A stretch of DNA of 64,000 nucleotides, from assembly GCF_900103455.1 (NCBI RefSeq), contig NZ_FNHI01000023.1, forward strand, positions 1 through 64,000, given 5' to 3'. The DNA comes from Streptomyces wuyuanensis. Its GTDB lineage: Bacteria; Actinomycetota; Actinomycetes; Streptomycetales; Streptomycetaceae. This document shows, one piece after another, positions 36,650-45,494 of the stretch. Both the position numbers and the translations under genes were made by a program. Numbering within the stretch: the stretch's first letter is position 1; every line of letters begins with the position of its first letter. Under the pieces are notes generated by a model. It saw only the letters and a list, made by a program, of their open reading frames with translations, had not been told where the DNA came from and ran no database searches.

Positions 36650-36756
36650 ACCCCGGCCCGGGACAATCCCGGGCGGCAGCCATGCATTGACCTGCGCGCA
36701 CGCCACTCGCTGTATTGATCACGAGCGTTGTCGACACGCAGGGTCTTGATCGTGGT

Positions 36757-36809
36757 GAAGGCCTCCGTGCGTGGTGAAGGTGTCGAATCTTCACCGCACG
36801 GAGGCCTTC
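36757..36809. terminator. Large hairpin after the GntR gene
   Basis: gaaggcctccgtgcg at 36757-36771 pairs with cgcacggaggccttc at 36795-36809 (15 bp, 23-nt loop). It may terminate the regulator transcript, and it overlaps the left edge of an IS481 remnant, so it could alternatively derive from the IS. Confidence 0.5.
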
Positions 36810-37110
36810 GTGTCCCACCGTGATGCCCGGCTGACCGTCTTCGGGAGGCGCGTGTCTGTGCGCTGAGGCAGACCCGCAAGCTGGGCCCGGCCCGCATCGG
36901 CCCGATCCTCGGGCTGCCCCGCCTCGACCGTGCACCGCATCCTGACCCGGCACGGTCTCAGCCGGCTGGTCCTGGCTCGACCGGCCCACCGGAGAGCCCG
37001 TCCGCCGCTAGGAACGGGCCCGGCCCGGCGAACTGGTCCACGTCGACATCAAGAAACTCGGCAGCATCCCCAACGGCGGCGGCCGGCGCACGGTCGGCAG
37101 CTCTGGCGGG
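36785..37110 (+). pseudogene. IS481-family transposase remnant with internal deletion
   Basis: Pieces in order: VSHRDARLTVFGRR (N-terminus), LRQTRKLGPARIGPILGLP, TVHRILTRHGLSRL, then ERARPGELVHVDIKKLGSIP and GGRRTVGS. These match the HTH and first catalytic Asp region (HVDIKKL) of IS481-type transposases, but most of the HTH and all of the C-terminal catalytic core are missing. Confidence 0.8.
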
Positions 37111-37262
37111 ACGCCGCTGCCACCGACACTCGGCGCGGCCACCCACCGATCAGTCGTGTGAACAACGCTGCGAGTCAAGGCACCCAGCCGATTTGCTCTT
37201 TGACATGTTCATGATTTTCAGGTTTGCCTACCACGCCCCTCTGGGCTACCCTTCTGGTCATA

Positions 37263-37278
37263 ACTGGTAATTACCACT
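37263..37278. promoter_or_regulatory. DasR-type operator before EIIB
   Basis: actggtaattaccact; one arm base differs from the perfect palindrome, as in many natural dre sites. A partial second copy (tctggtcataactggt) overlaps it on the left. It is 66 nt upstream of the EIIB start. Confidence 0.82.
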
Positions 37279-37344
37279 TCCCTGCGGCCTGCTCGTCACT
37301 TAGGCGCGGCGCCGCATCAATCCGCTGATCAGGAGGGGGCACCC

Positions 37345-37575
37345 ATGTCCAAAGCCCGACTCATCGTCGAAGGGCTCGGAGGAGCAGACAACATCGCCGA
37401 CATCGAGGCCTGCATCACCAGGCTGCGCACCGAGGTGAACGACCCGGGCGTCGTTGACGTGGGCGCCCTCAAGAGAGCGGGCGCCCACGGGGTCCTGGTG
37501 TCGGCCGGAGTCGTCCAGGTGGTCGTCGGCCCCGAGGCGGACTCCCTGGCCGAGGACATCAAGGAGCTGCTGTGA
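37345..37575 (+). CDS. PTS EIIB, glucose/N-acetylglucosamine subfamily
   Basis: Free-standing EIIB, 76 residues. The phospho-cysteine is Cys23 in NIADIEACITRLRTEVND, the usual D-x-x-A-C-x-T-R-L-R motif, followed by GVLVSAGVVQVVVGPEADSL. It receives phosphate from EIIA and passes it to the sugar in the EIIC channel. AGGAGG precedes ATG 37345. It opens the plus-strand operon, and its stop overlaps the EIIA start. Confidence 0.95.
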   Translation: MSKARLIVEGLGGADNIADIEACITRLRTEVNDPGVVDVGALKRAGAHGVLVSAGVVQVVVGPEADSLAEDIKELL

Positions 37576-38036
37576 GTCTTGCCGTCTACGCCCCACTGGC
37601 CGGGACCCTCACGGCGCTCGGCAAAGTCCCCGACCCGGTTTTCGCAGCTCAGATGGTGGGATCGGGAGTGGCGGTCGAGCCTCCCCACGTCGACGGGCCC
37701 GTCGACGTCGTAGCGCCGGTCGCCGGCACGGTCGCCACGCTGCACCCGCATGCGTTCGTGATCCATACCAGCAGCGGGGCGGCCGTCCTTGTGCACCTGG
37801 GCATCGACACCGTGCGGCTGAAGGGAGAAGGGTTCCGCACGCATGTGGCCGCAGGAGAACAGGTGGAGGTCGGCCGGACTGTGATCACCTTCGACCCGAG
37901 CGCGGTCCGGGCACACGGCCTGTCCGCGATCTGCCCCGTTGTGGTCCTCGACAGCCGGCCCGGATCGACGCAGCCGCCGTCCGTCACCGGCCCGGTACCG
38001 GCCGGGGCCCTGCTGTTCAGCTGGGCGGCGCTGTGA
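37572..38036 (+). CDS. PTS EIIA, glucose type (Crr-like)
   Basis: EIIA-Glc-type phosphocarrier, 154 residues. The sandwich fold text is GSGVAVEPPHVDGPVDVVAPVAGTV (start GSGVAVEP), with supportive His60 in LHPHAFVIHT and the phospho-acceptor His75 in AAVLVHLGIDTVRLKGEGF. GTG 37572 overlaps the EIIB stop (GTGA). With EIIB, EIIC, HPr and EI, every PTS protein is encoded in this locus. Confidence 0.95.
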   Translation: MSLAVYAPLAGTLTALGKVPDPVFAAQMVGSGVAVEPPHVDGPVDVVAPVAGTVATLHPHAFVIHTSSGAAVLVHLGIDTVRLKGEGFRTHVAAGEQVEVGRTVITFDPSAVRAHGLSAICPVVVLDSRPGSTQPPSVTGPVPAGALLFSWAAL

Positions 38037-38797
38037 CAACGGCCGACGCCCGTCCCCCGAAGAGGACCGGCAGCCAGGGGCCCGGCTCCCGTCCGCCGTG
38101 CGAAGCGGTCCTCCTGGACCTGGACGGCACCCTGGTCCTCAGCGAAGAGGTCCACCGCCTCGCCTGGCAGGCGCTCTTCGACACATGGGGCGTCGAGGTG
38201 ACCGACGCCGACTACGAGCAGCAGTACATGGGGCGACGGCCCAGCGACGTCATCGCCGGCGTTCCCGGGCCCTGGACGGGCGCCGACGCACAAGCCGTGC
38301 TCTCCACCATGACCGCCTTCACGCTGGAACACGCCGGCAGCGTCGAGGTCGTTCCCGGTGCTGCCGCACTCATCCGGCGGCTGCGTGTGAAGTATCCCGT
38401 CGCCGTCATCACCAGCGCCGGTGCGCTGTGGGCCCAGCACCTCCTCGACAAGGTCCTCGGCGTACGGCACCTGGTCGACGTGGTCATCACCGCCGAGGAC
38501 ACCACGTCCGGGAAACCCTCCCCAGAGGGCTACCTCAGGGCCTGCACCGCCCTGCGGGCGCGGCCCGCGCACTGCCTGGCCTTCGAGGACTCCCCGTCGG
38601 GAGTCACCGCCCTGGTCGCCGCCGGTGTCCGGGACATCGTCGGTGTCACCACCACCACCGCCTCGGCCGACCTCACCCTGGCCGGAGCGCGCTGGACCGT
38701 CCCCGATCTCACCGCCGCGAGCGTGCGCAGCATCAGCGGCGCCCTCAGAGCACACTCCCCGAATGCGGTACGCAACGACGAGGAGACCGAAGCATGA
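38033..38797 (+). CDS. HAD-superfamily phosphatase/phosphomutase
   Basis: 254-residue HAD hydrolase of the beta-phosphoglucomutase-like subgroup (subfamily IA with helical cap). Motif I DLDGTLV (nucleophile Asp and acid Asp), motif II ITSAG, motif III GKPSPEGYL, and motif IV FEDSPSGV. The first 20 residues (TTADARPPKRTGSQ) are an extra disordered tail. GTG 38033 overlaps the EIIA stop by 4 nt. In a PTS operon such an enzyme would remove the phosphate from the imported sugar phosphate, or shift it if the sugar is a disaccharide cleaved elsewhere; phosphatase is the simpler reading. Confidence 0.88.
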   Translation: MTTADARPPKRTGSQGPGSRPPCEAVLLDLDGTLVLSEEVHRLAWQALFDTWGVEVTDADYEQQYMGRRPSDVIAGVPGPWTGADAQAVLSTMTAFTLEHAGSVEVVPGAAALIRRLRVKYPVAVITSAGALWAQHLLDKVLGVRHLVDVVITAEDTTSGKPSPEGYLRACTALRARPAHCLAFEDSPSGVTALVAAGVRDIVGVTTTTASADLTLAGARWTVPDLTAASVRSISGALRAHSPNAVRNDEETEA

Positions 38798-39828
38798 AAA
38801 GACTCGACGTGGCCGTGATCGGTGCCGGATTCATCGCCCGCACCCACCTGCCGGCCTGGATCGCCCTCGGAGCGCGGATCCGCATCTTCTCCACCGACGA
38901 CCAAGCCGCGCTGCTCTCAGAGGAGTTCGGCCTCACCAAGACCGCCTGTCTCGATGAAGCCCTGGACGGGGCATCGGTCGCCGACATCTGCACCCCCACC
39001 ACCACCCATCGCGACATCGCCCTGGCCGCCTTCGCGGCCGGAGCGGACGTCCTGTGCGAGAAACCCCTCGCCCTGACACCGGCAGACGCCCTGGAGATGG
39101 CCGAAGCCGCCCACAAGGCCGGACGCCTGCTCTACCCCGGACACGTCGTGAGATTCTTCCCCGCCTACGCCCGCCTCCGCAGCACCATCAGGTCCGGGGC
39201 GCTCGGCCGCCCGGCCGTGGCCCGCTTCACCCGCACCGGCCGCTATCCCACGTGGAGCCCCTGGTTCGCCGATACCGCCCTCTCGGGAGGCATCGTCACC
39301 GACCAGATGCTCCACGACATGGACATCGCCAGATGGCTCTTCGGAGAGGTCGTCAGCATCCACGCCACCCAGCGCGGCCACCTCACCACCCACGACTCCG
39401 CCTCCGCCCCCGAGGGACCCGTGGCCACCGGCAGCGCCACCCTCACCCACGACTCCGGCGTGATCACCCAGGTCCTGGGCGTGTGGGGCCCGCCCGCCAC
39501 TCCGTTCCGCTACACCTTCCACGTCGCCGGCTCCAACGGCACCCTCACCCACGACTCCATCGCCCACCCGTCCTTGCGCCTGACCGGTGCAGCCGGCGCC
39601 CAAGCCGGCGCAGTACCCACCGGCGACTTCGGCGAAGACCCCTTCTCCGCCCAGATCCGCGAGCTCGCGACCGCCTTCCAGGGCGGCCCCGCCCCACGGG
39701 TGAACGCCCTGGACGGTGTGGCGGCCGTCAAGATCGCCGCAGCCGCCCGCCGCTCCGCAGCTACCGGGCTGGCCGTCGCCGTCCACGACGCAGCCCCGCG
39801 CACGCTCACGGAAGGAAGCCCCCGATGA
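38794..39828 (+). CDS. Gfo/Idh/MocA oxidoreductase (first of pair)
   Basis: 344-residue NAD(P)-dependent sugar dehydrogenase-type protein. Rossmann motif VAVIGAGFIARTHLPAW; ADVLCEKPLALTPADA with the conserved EKP lysine; GHVVRFFPAYARLR in the substrate domain; and GGIVTDQMLHDMDIARWLFG with the H-D/Asp-His pair expected at the active site. ATG 38794 overlaps the HAD stop (ATGA). Members oxidise sugar or inositol hydroxyls or reduce keto sugars. Directly after a HAD phosphatase it recalls the NtdC/NtdB pair of kanosamine metabolism, but no aminotransferase is present. Confidence 0.9.
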   Translation: MKRLDVAVIGAGFIARTHLPAWIALGARIRIFSTDDQAALLSEEFGLTKTACLDEALDGASVADICTPTTTHRDIALAAFAAGADVLCEKPLALTPADALEMAEAAHKAGRLLYPGHVVRFFPAYARLRSTIRSGALGRPAVARFTRTGRYPTWSPWFADTALSGGIVTDQMLHDMDIARWLFGEVVSIHATQRGHLTTHDSASAPEGPVATGSATLTHDSGVITQVLGVWGPPATPFRYTFHVAGSNGTLTHDSIAHPSLRLTGAAGAQAGAVPTGDFGEDPFSAQIRELATAFQGGPAPRVNALDGVAAVKIAAAARRSAATGLAVAVHDAAPRTLTEGSPR

Positions 39829-40844
39829 AGGTCGCCCTCCTGTCCTTCGCCCACGTTCACGCAGCGACGTACATCCAACTGCTGCGCGACCGAAGCGACA
39901 TCGAGCTCATCGTGACCGACCCCGACGCCGATCCCGGCGACCCTACACGCGGCAAGGCCCTGGCCGACGAACTCGGTGTCACCTACCGGGCCGGCTACGA
40001 CGAGGCCCTCGCAGAGCGCCCCCGGGCCGTCATCGTCACCAGCGAGAACGCCCGCCACCGCACACTCGTCGAGCTAGCCGCCGCCGCAGGTGCTCACATC
40101 CTGTGCGAGAAACCCCTGGCCACCACCGAGGACGACGCACGCGCCATGATCGACGCCTGCGAGCGGGTCGGCGTGAGCCTCATGACCGCCTACCCCGTAC
40201 GCTTCCACCCGGCCTTCGCAGCCCTCCGGCACACCCTGTCCGACGGCGACCTCGGGCCCCTCCTCAGCGTCCACGGCACCAACAACTCCTCCCCTCCTGC
40301 TCTGGAACGCCCCTGGTTCGCCGACCCGGCCTGCGCCGGAGGCGGCGCCATCATGGACCACACCCTGCACATCGCAGACCTCCTGGACGTCCTCCTCGAC
40401 GGCGAGCAGCCCACCCACGTCCACGCCGTCGCCAACTCCCTCCTCACCTCCAGCACCGACGGCCCAGAAGTGGAGTCCGCCGGGCTACTCACCCTCACCT
40501 ACCCGCGAGGCCTCGTCGCCACCATCGACTGCAGTTGGAGTCACCCCGCCACGCACCCCACCTGGGGCGGTCTCACCCTCACCTGCGTCGGCGAGCGCGC
40601 CCTCGCGGAATTCGACGCCTTCCCACCACTCCTCACCGGCTACGACACCGCCCAGGCCGCCACCCGCTGGGAACCCGCCGCCATCGACCTCGACGCCGCC
40701 ATGCTCGAGAGTTTCCTCACGGCCGCCCGCACCGGACAACGCGCCCACCCCGACGGCGAGACAGGCCTGCGCACCCTCAAAACCGCCCTCGCCGCCTACG
40801 CCTCGCTCCACACCGGCCAACCCGCCACCATCACAGCAACCTGA
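39825..40844 (+). CDS. Gfo/Idh/MocA oxidoreductase (second of pair)
   Basis: 339-residue relative of the preceding enzyme, last gene of the operon. The N-terminus MKVALLSFAHVHAATYIQLL has a variant Rossmann loop with two His, typical of a subgroup of this family. AHILCEKPLATTEDDA holds the catalytic Lys; the active-site helix is GGGAIMDHTLHIADLLDVLL. Its second domain is clearly diverged from its partner. ATG 39825 overlaps the previous stop (ATGA). Two paralogues in one operon suggest a two-step oxidation/reduction or a heteromer. Confidence 0.9.
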   Translation: MKVALLSFAHVHAATYIQLLRDRSDIELIVTDPDADPGDPTRGKALADELGVTYRAGYDEALAERPRAVIVTSENARHRTLVELAAAAGAHILCEKPLATTEDDARAMIDACERVGVSLMTAYPVRFHPAFAALRHTLSDGDLGPLLSVHGTNNSSPPALERPWFADPACAGGGAIMDHTLHIADLLDVLLDGEQPTHVHAVANSLLTSSTDGPEVESAGLLTLTYPRGLVATIDCSWSHPATHPTWGGLTLTCVGERALAEFDAFPPLLTGYDTAQAATRWEPAAIDLDAAMLESFLTAARTGQRAHPDGETGLRTLKTALAAYASLHTGQPATITAT

Positions 40845-41009
40845 CCAGCCCACAAGACGCCGCCCCAAGACGGGCACGAGCGACCGTCAGAGGGTGTTCC
40901 GTACTGGTTTACGCTGCCGCGAAGGTTTCGCGCGGAGGTATTGACCGACGTTGTTCGGGTCGACGGCTACTGAGGTTCTCGGGTTGTCGTCGGGTGAGGC
41001 GGCAGATCA

Positions 41010-41172
41010 TGAGGCAGATACCGCCACGCGATCCCAGTGCGGGCGACGCAGAGGAGTGGGCTCGCGGCCGTCGACCCGAGCCGCCCGCACCGACCGTTGC
41101 CCACCGGCACGAACGGCCGCAGCCGTTCCCACTCCGCAACCGACAGATCACCCCGCCCCACACACGAGATGA
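41010..41172 (-). pseudogene. IS5-family transposase N-terminal remnant
   Basis: Minus-strand reading RGDLSVAEWERLRPFVPVGN with GRCGR, then after a shift VARTGIAWRYLP. This is the D-L-S-D-x-E-W-x-x-L-x-P-x-L-P start and R-T-G-x-x-W-R-D-L-P block of IS5-type transposases. The rest is missing; flanking sequence from 40845 to 41387 holds nothing else recognisable. Confidence 0.7.
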
Positions 41173-41387
41173 CGATCCGACCAGGCGACAGTCGCATGAT
41201 CGGCCGGACAGCTCCTGGGTGTGCTGCCCTGTGCGCCCGGGTGGCGTCAGAGGGAAGGCGGGGAGCGTGAGTGTCGGCGCGTGCCGCCCTGCGGCGTGCC
41301 CTGCCTCGCGTGGCCCACTTCACGATCCGGATCGTGGACGCACGCCACTCGGGCTTGCGTCACCGTCTAGTCTGATCTGTGCAGCTG

Positions 41388-41575
41388 GTTCGTCCCGTCC
41401 GCCAGGCGGGACGTCGTAAGAGGGAACCCGGTGGGAATCCGGGACTGCCCCGCAGCGGTGAGCGGGAACGACCGCCGTCATACGCACTGGGTCCGACGTA
41501 CCGGGCCCGGGAAGCGACGGCCAGTAGGTGTCCTCCGGTCAGGAGGGCGTGCCCGCGAGTCCGAAGACCTGCCCG
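41388..41575 (+). promoter_or_regulatory. Cobalamin riboswitch
   Basis: Adenosylcobalamin-sensing leader RNA. Core elements in order: aagagggaacccggtgggaa at 41418-41437, gactgccccgcagcggtgag at 41442-41461, the gggaag element near 41509-41514, and the closing B12 box agtccgaagacctgcc at 41558-41573. It lies about 180 nt before metE and should switch off the B12-independent methionine synthase when cobalamin is present, so that the B12-dependent enzyme is used instead. Confidence 0.93.
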
Positions 41576-41756
41576 TTGCCCGCGCGCGGACGACTCCGTG
41601 CGTGGACATCCCGGTGACCTCGAGGGCGGGTCGGCGTACATACCAGGCGACCGATCGTGCCTTGCCGCGCACGCTCGTACCGTCCGGTTCGTCACCCCTT
41701 CGCGCTCTCGCCCCGCCTCCGGGATCTCAGGGATTCATCTCGCGAAGGAGATCTCC

Positions 41757-44075
41757 GTGACACCGAAGTCCGCAGCCGCGGCAGCACGGTCCACCGTGCA
41801 CGGCTACCCCCGCCAGGGCCCGAACCGGGAACTGAAGAAGGCGATCGAGGGCTACTGGAAGGGCCGCGTCACCGCCGACGCCCTCCGGGCCACCGCCGCC
41901 GAACTGCGCCGCTCCAACTGGAAGCAGCTCGCCGAGGCCGGCATCCACGAGGTGCCCACCGGTGACTTCTCGTACTACGACCACGTCCTCGACACCACCG
42001 TCATGGTCGGCGCGATCCCCGAGCGCCACCGCGCCGCCGTCGAGGCGGACGCCCTGGGCGGCTACTTCGCCATGGCGCGCGGCACGCAGGACGTGGCGCC
42101 GCTGGAGATGACGAAGTGGTTCGACACGAACTACCACTACCTGGTCGCGGAGCTGGGCCCGGACACCGTCTTCACAGCCGATTCGGCCAAGCAGGTCGCC
42201 GAGCTGAAGGAAGCCCTGGCTCTCGGGCTGACCGCGCGCCCCGTCCTGGTCGGCCCGATCACATACCTCCTGCTCGCCAAGCCCGGCCCCGCCGTGCCCG
42301 CGGACTTCGAGCCGCTCACTCTCCTGGACCGGCTGCTGCCCGTGTACGCCGAGATCCTCGCCGACCTGCGCGCGGCCGGTGCCGAATGGGTGCAGATCGA
42401 CGAGCCCGCCCTCGTCCAGGACCGCACCCCGGCCGAGCTGAAGGCCGCCGAGCGCGCCTACCGCGAGATCGGTGCCCTCGCCGACCGGTCCAGGGTGCTG
42501 ATCGCCTCGTACTTCGACCGGCTCGGCGACGCCCTGCCGGTGCTGGCCAAGGCCCCGGTCGAAGGACTCGCGCTGGACTTCACCGAGTCCGGCGCCGCCA
42601 ACCTGGACGCTCTCGCCGCCGTCGGCGGACTGCCCGGGAAGCGTCTGGTCGCGGGCGTGGTCAACGGCCGCAACATCTGGGTCAACGACCTGGAGAAGTC
42701 GCTGTCCACCCTGGCCACCCTGCTCGGGCTGGCCGACCGGGTCGACGTGGCCGCCTCCTGCTCGTTGCTCCATGTGCCCCTGGACACGGCCCCGGAGCGG
42801 GACATCGAGCCGCAGATCCTGCGCTGGCTCGCCTTCGCGAAGCAGAAGACGGCCGAGATCGTCACCCTCGCCAAGGGCCTAGCCCAGGGCACCGGCACGA
42901 TCACCGCCGAACTCGCCGCCAACCGCGCCGACCTGGCCTCCCGCGCGGGCTCCCCCATCACGCACGACCCGGCCGTACGGTCCCGCGCCGCGGCGGTCAC
43001 CGAGGCCGACGCCCGCCGCGCCCAGCCCTACACCGAGCGGGCCGCCGCGCAGCGCGCCCATCTCGGGCTGCCCCTGCTGCCGACCACCACGATCGGTTCC
43101 TTCCCGCAGACCGGCGAGCTGCGCACGGCCCGCGCCGACCTGCGCGCCGGCCGGATCGACGCCGCCGGCTACGAGGAGCGCATCAAGGCCGAGATCCAGA
43201 AGGTCGTCTCCTTCCAGGAGAAGACCGGCATCGACGTCCTGGTGCACGGCGAGCCCGAACGCAACGACATGGTCCAGTACTTCGCCGAGCAGCTCACCGG
43301 CTACCTCGCCACCCAGCACGGCTGGGTGCAGTCCTACGGCACCCGCTACGTCCGCCCGCCGATCCTGGCCGGCGACATCTCCCGCCCCGAGCCGATGACG
43401 GTGCCCTGGACGCGGTACGCCCAGTCCCTCACGTCCCGCCCGGTCAAGGGCATGCTCACCGGACCGGTGACCATGCTCGCGTGGTCCTTCGTCCGCGACG
43501 ACCAGCCCCTCGGCGACACCGCCCGCCAGGTCGCCCTCGCCCTGCGGGACGAGGTGCACGATCTGGAGACGTCCGGGACGTCCGTCATCCAGGTGGACGA
43601 ACCCGCGCTGCGCGAGACGCTGCCGCTGCGCGCCGCCGACCACCCGGCCTATCTGGCCTGGGCGACGGAGGCGTTCCGGCTGAGCACGAGCGGGGTCCGG
43701 CCGGACACCCAGATCCACACCCACATGTGCTACGCCGAGTTCGGCGACATCGTCCAGGCCATCGACGACCTCGACGCCGACGTCATCAGCCTGGAGGCCG
43801 CCCGCTCGCACATGCAGGTCGCCCGGGAGCTCGCCGCCCACGGCTACCCGCGCGAGGCCGGCCCCGGCGTGTACGACATCCACTCACCGCGCGTCCCCAG
43901 CGCCGAGGAGGCCGCCGACCTGCTCCGCACGGGCCTGAAGGCCATCCCGGCGGAGCGGCTCTGGGTCAACCCCGACTGCGGCCTGAAGACCCGGGCCTGG
44001 CCCGAGACCCGGGCCTCGCTCGAGAACCTGGTGGCCGCCGCCCGTACGGTTCGCGGCGAGCTGTCCGGGTCCTGA
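41757..44075 (+). CDS. metE: Cobalamin-independent methionine synthase
   Basis: 5-methyltetrahydropteroyltriglutamate-homocysteine methyltransferase, 772 residues, makes methionine without B12. Two (beta/alpha)8 barrels are visible: N-terminal SAAAAARSTVHGYPRQGPNR-type region with GPNRELKKAIEGYW, and C-terminal catalytic barrel with TIGSFPQTGELR, LVHGEPERNDMVQYF, IHTHMCYAEF (zinc His and Cys), and NPDCGLKTR (zinc Cys). GTG 41757 is preceded by GAAGGAG. Control by the riboswitch at 41388-41575 fits its role. A very long antisense frame exists but is a G+C shadow. Confidence 0.97.
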   Translation: MTPKSAAAAARSTVHGYPRQGPNRELKKAIEGYWKGRVTADALRATAAELRRSNWKQLAEAGIHEVPTGDFSYYDHVLDTTVMVGAIPERHRAAVEADALGGYFAMARGTQDVAPLEMTKWFDTNYHYLVAELGPDTVFTADSAKQVAELKEALALGLTARPVLVGPITYLLLAKPGPAVPADFEPLTLLDRLLPVYAEILADLRAAGAEWVQIDEPALVQDRTPAELKAAERAYREIGALADRSRVLIASYFDRLGDALPVLAKAPVEGLALDFTESGAANLDALAAVGGLPGKRLVAGVVNGRNIWVNDLEKSLSTLATLLGLADRVDVAASCSLLHVPLDTAPERDIEPQILRWLAFAKQKTAEIVTLAKGLAQGTGTITAELAANRADLASRAGSPITHDPAVRSRAAAVTEADARRAQPYTERAAAQRAHLGLPLLPTTTIGSFPQTGELRTARADLRAGRIDAAGYEERIKAEIQKVVSFQEKTGIDVLVHGEPERNDMVQYFAEQLTGYLATQHGWVQSYGTRYVRPPILAGDISRPEPMTVPWTRYAQSLTSRPVKGMLTGPVTMLAWSFVRDDQPLGDTARQVALALRDEVHDLETSGTSVIQVDEPALRETLPLRAADHPAYLAWATEAFRLSTSGVRPDTQIHTHMCYAEFGDIVQAIDDLDADVISLEAARSHMQVARELAAHGYPREAGPGVYDIHSPRVPSAEEAADLLRTGLKAIPAERLWVNPDCGLKTRAWPETRASLENLVAAARTVRGELSGS

Positions 44076-44235
44076 CCCGCACGTCCCGAGGGCCGTGGCG
44101 CCACATGCGCCCCGGCCCCACGAGCCGTACCGCCACGAACGGAAGCAAGGAGAGGGGAGCGGAGCGCAGACAGCTCGGCAACCGTGCCGCCACGATGCAC
44201 GCGACGCGACACGCTCTCGGCATGTCCCAGTCTCG

Positions 44236-44576
44236 GCGTGCGCGCCCACACGGGCACCTTCTTCGGCCTGGCCAACCGGATCGTTCTCGCGGTCATCGCG
44301 CTCGGGCTGAGCATCGGCATCGTGCTCGGCTACCGCATGTGGTGGCAGCGCCGGCCCACCCGGGGGGACCGCCGTGCCCTGGTGGGCCTCGCGCCCGCGC
44401 GCGGTACGTGGCGGCACCTGCCCTGGCCCGCCCTGGCCGTGGCGGTGCCGCTGGTGGTCGCCGTGGGCTGGGCGTTCCCGCTGCTGGGCTGGTCCCTGCC
44501 GGCGTTCCTGGTCCTGGACGGTCTGCTTGCGCTGATCCACCGGCGGCGCACGGTCGCTCCTGCGGCGGGCGCCTGA
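44236..44576 (+). pseudogene. PepSY-associated membrane protein, 3' fragment
   Basis: C-terminal part of a PepSY transmembrane-helix protein: GVRAHTGTFFGLANRIVLAV, IALGLSIGIVLGYRMWWQRR, then LPWPALAVAVPLVVAVGWAF and PLLGWSLPAFLVLDGLLALI, with a normal stop. The G-Y-R-M-W-W-x-R-R-P motif is diagnostic. The PepSY domains and start are gone, and the sequence from 44076 to 44235 is unrelated. Confidence 0.75.
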
Positions 44577-44592
44577 CACCCGTCCCCTCACC

Positions 44593-44625
44593 TGTGGCCC
44601 GCGCTTGGTACGAGCGCGGGCCACA
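44593..44625. terminator. 13-bp hairpin between convergent remnants
   Basis: tgtggcccgcgct at 44593-44605 pairs with agcgcgggccaca at 44613-44625 around a 7-nt loop. Position between a plus-strand and a minus-strand remnant suggests a bidirectional terminator. Confidence 0.7.
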
Positions 44626-44643
44626 CGGCCGTGGGAACGCCGG

Positions 44644-44830
44644 TCAGTGGTGGCGGAACTCGGGCGGGAGCGCCTGTGGACGAAGGCGCCCATTCCCGCT
44701 TTCTGGTCGGCGGTGGCGAACACCTCGTGGAGGAGCCGGCGTTCGAAGCGGACGCCTTCGGCGAGCGTCGTCTCGAAGGCCAGTGCCACCGCCTCCTTCG
44801 CCATCGTCGCGACCGGCAACGGCCTCTACC
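44644..44830 (-). pseudogene. Enoyl-CoA hydratase C-terminal remnant
   Basis: Minus strand reads PLPVATMAKEAVALAFETTL, AEGVRFERRLLHEVFATADQ and GMGAFV, then in another frame the characteristic ending PEFRHH. This is the C-terminal helix pair of crotonase-family enoyl-CoA hydratases (EGMxAFxEKRxPxFxxR type). One frameshift near the end; the catalytic part is absent. Confidence 0.8.
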
Positions 44831-44840
44831 GGAGACGGAC

Positions 44841-45434
44841 TCAACGCCGCTCCTCGCGGGCTGTAATCGGCACGGCCGCCGGCCGCCACTCGCGCCTGAT
44901 CAACCCGAAAACCCACGAGTCGGACACTTCGCCGTTCACGACGCAGTCTTCCCGCAACGTCCCTTCGCGCATGAATCCGATCTTCTCCAGTACCCGTGCA
45001 GATGCCACGTTGCGCGTATCGGTCTCGGCCTGGACCCGGTTCAGGTCCAGTGTGTCGAATGCCCACTGCAGCAAGGCGTGCGCCGCCTCCGTCGCGTAGC
45101 CGTGGCCCCACATCGCCTCGTCGAGGCAGTAGCCCAACGATGCGCTGCGGTAGTCCGGGTTCCATCCGGTCAGCACGCACCAGCCGACGAAAGCCCCGTC
45201 GGAAGCACGGTCGATGGCGACCCGTGCCCCGGTGCCTTCCTGCGCCATCTTCCGGCACTTCGCGATGAAGCGCTCGGCGCGGGCCCGTTCGGTCCAGCGT
45301 GGGGAGTCCCAATGGCGCATCACGTTGGCGTTGCTGTGCAGCGCGAACAGGGGGCCCGCGTCGGCGTCGGTGAAGGGGCGCAAGCGCAGGCGAGCGGTGT
45401 GCAGTATGGGGGTGGCCAGAGTCATGCGCACCAT
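44841..45434 (-). CDS. GNAT-family N-acetyltransferase (RimJ/RimL type)
   Basis: 197-residue GNAT of the Acetyltransf_3 group that includes ribosomal-protein alanine acetyltransferases. Starts ILHTARLRLRPFTDADAGPL; acetyl-CoA loop in SLGYCLDEAMWGHGYATEAA (W-G-x-G-Y-A-T-E-A, about residues 105-120); then NRVQAETDTRNVASARVLEKIGFMREGTLRE. GAGG lies 7 nt before ATG 45434; ATG 45425 is an alternative. It stands alone between remnants and is intact. Likely acetylates a protein N-terminus or small amine. Confidence 0.93.
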   Translation of the reverse strand: MVRMTLATPILHTARLRLRPFTDADAGPLFALHSNANVMRHWDSPRWTERARAERFIAKCRKMAQEGTGARVAIDRASDGAFVGWCVLTGWNPDYRSASLGYCLDEAMWGHGYATEAAHALLQWAFDTLDLNRVQAETDTRNVASARVLEKIGFMREGTLREDCVVNGEVSDSWVFGLIRREWRPAAVPITAREERR

Positions 45435-45494
45435 CTTGCGTCCTCACGGGGCGGGCTGAGCACCGGATTTCGATCCCGATCCGGCCCTCACGGC

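Noticed and set aside
38033..40844. Kanosamine biosynthesis operon (ntdABC-like)
   Set aside because: HAD and Gfo/Idh types fit, but there is no PLP aminotransferase, and coupling to PTS components argues for catabolism.
42116..44866. Second long frame over metE
   Set aside because: Almost pure Arg/Pro/Gly composition; an out-of-frame shadow of metE.
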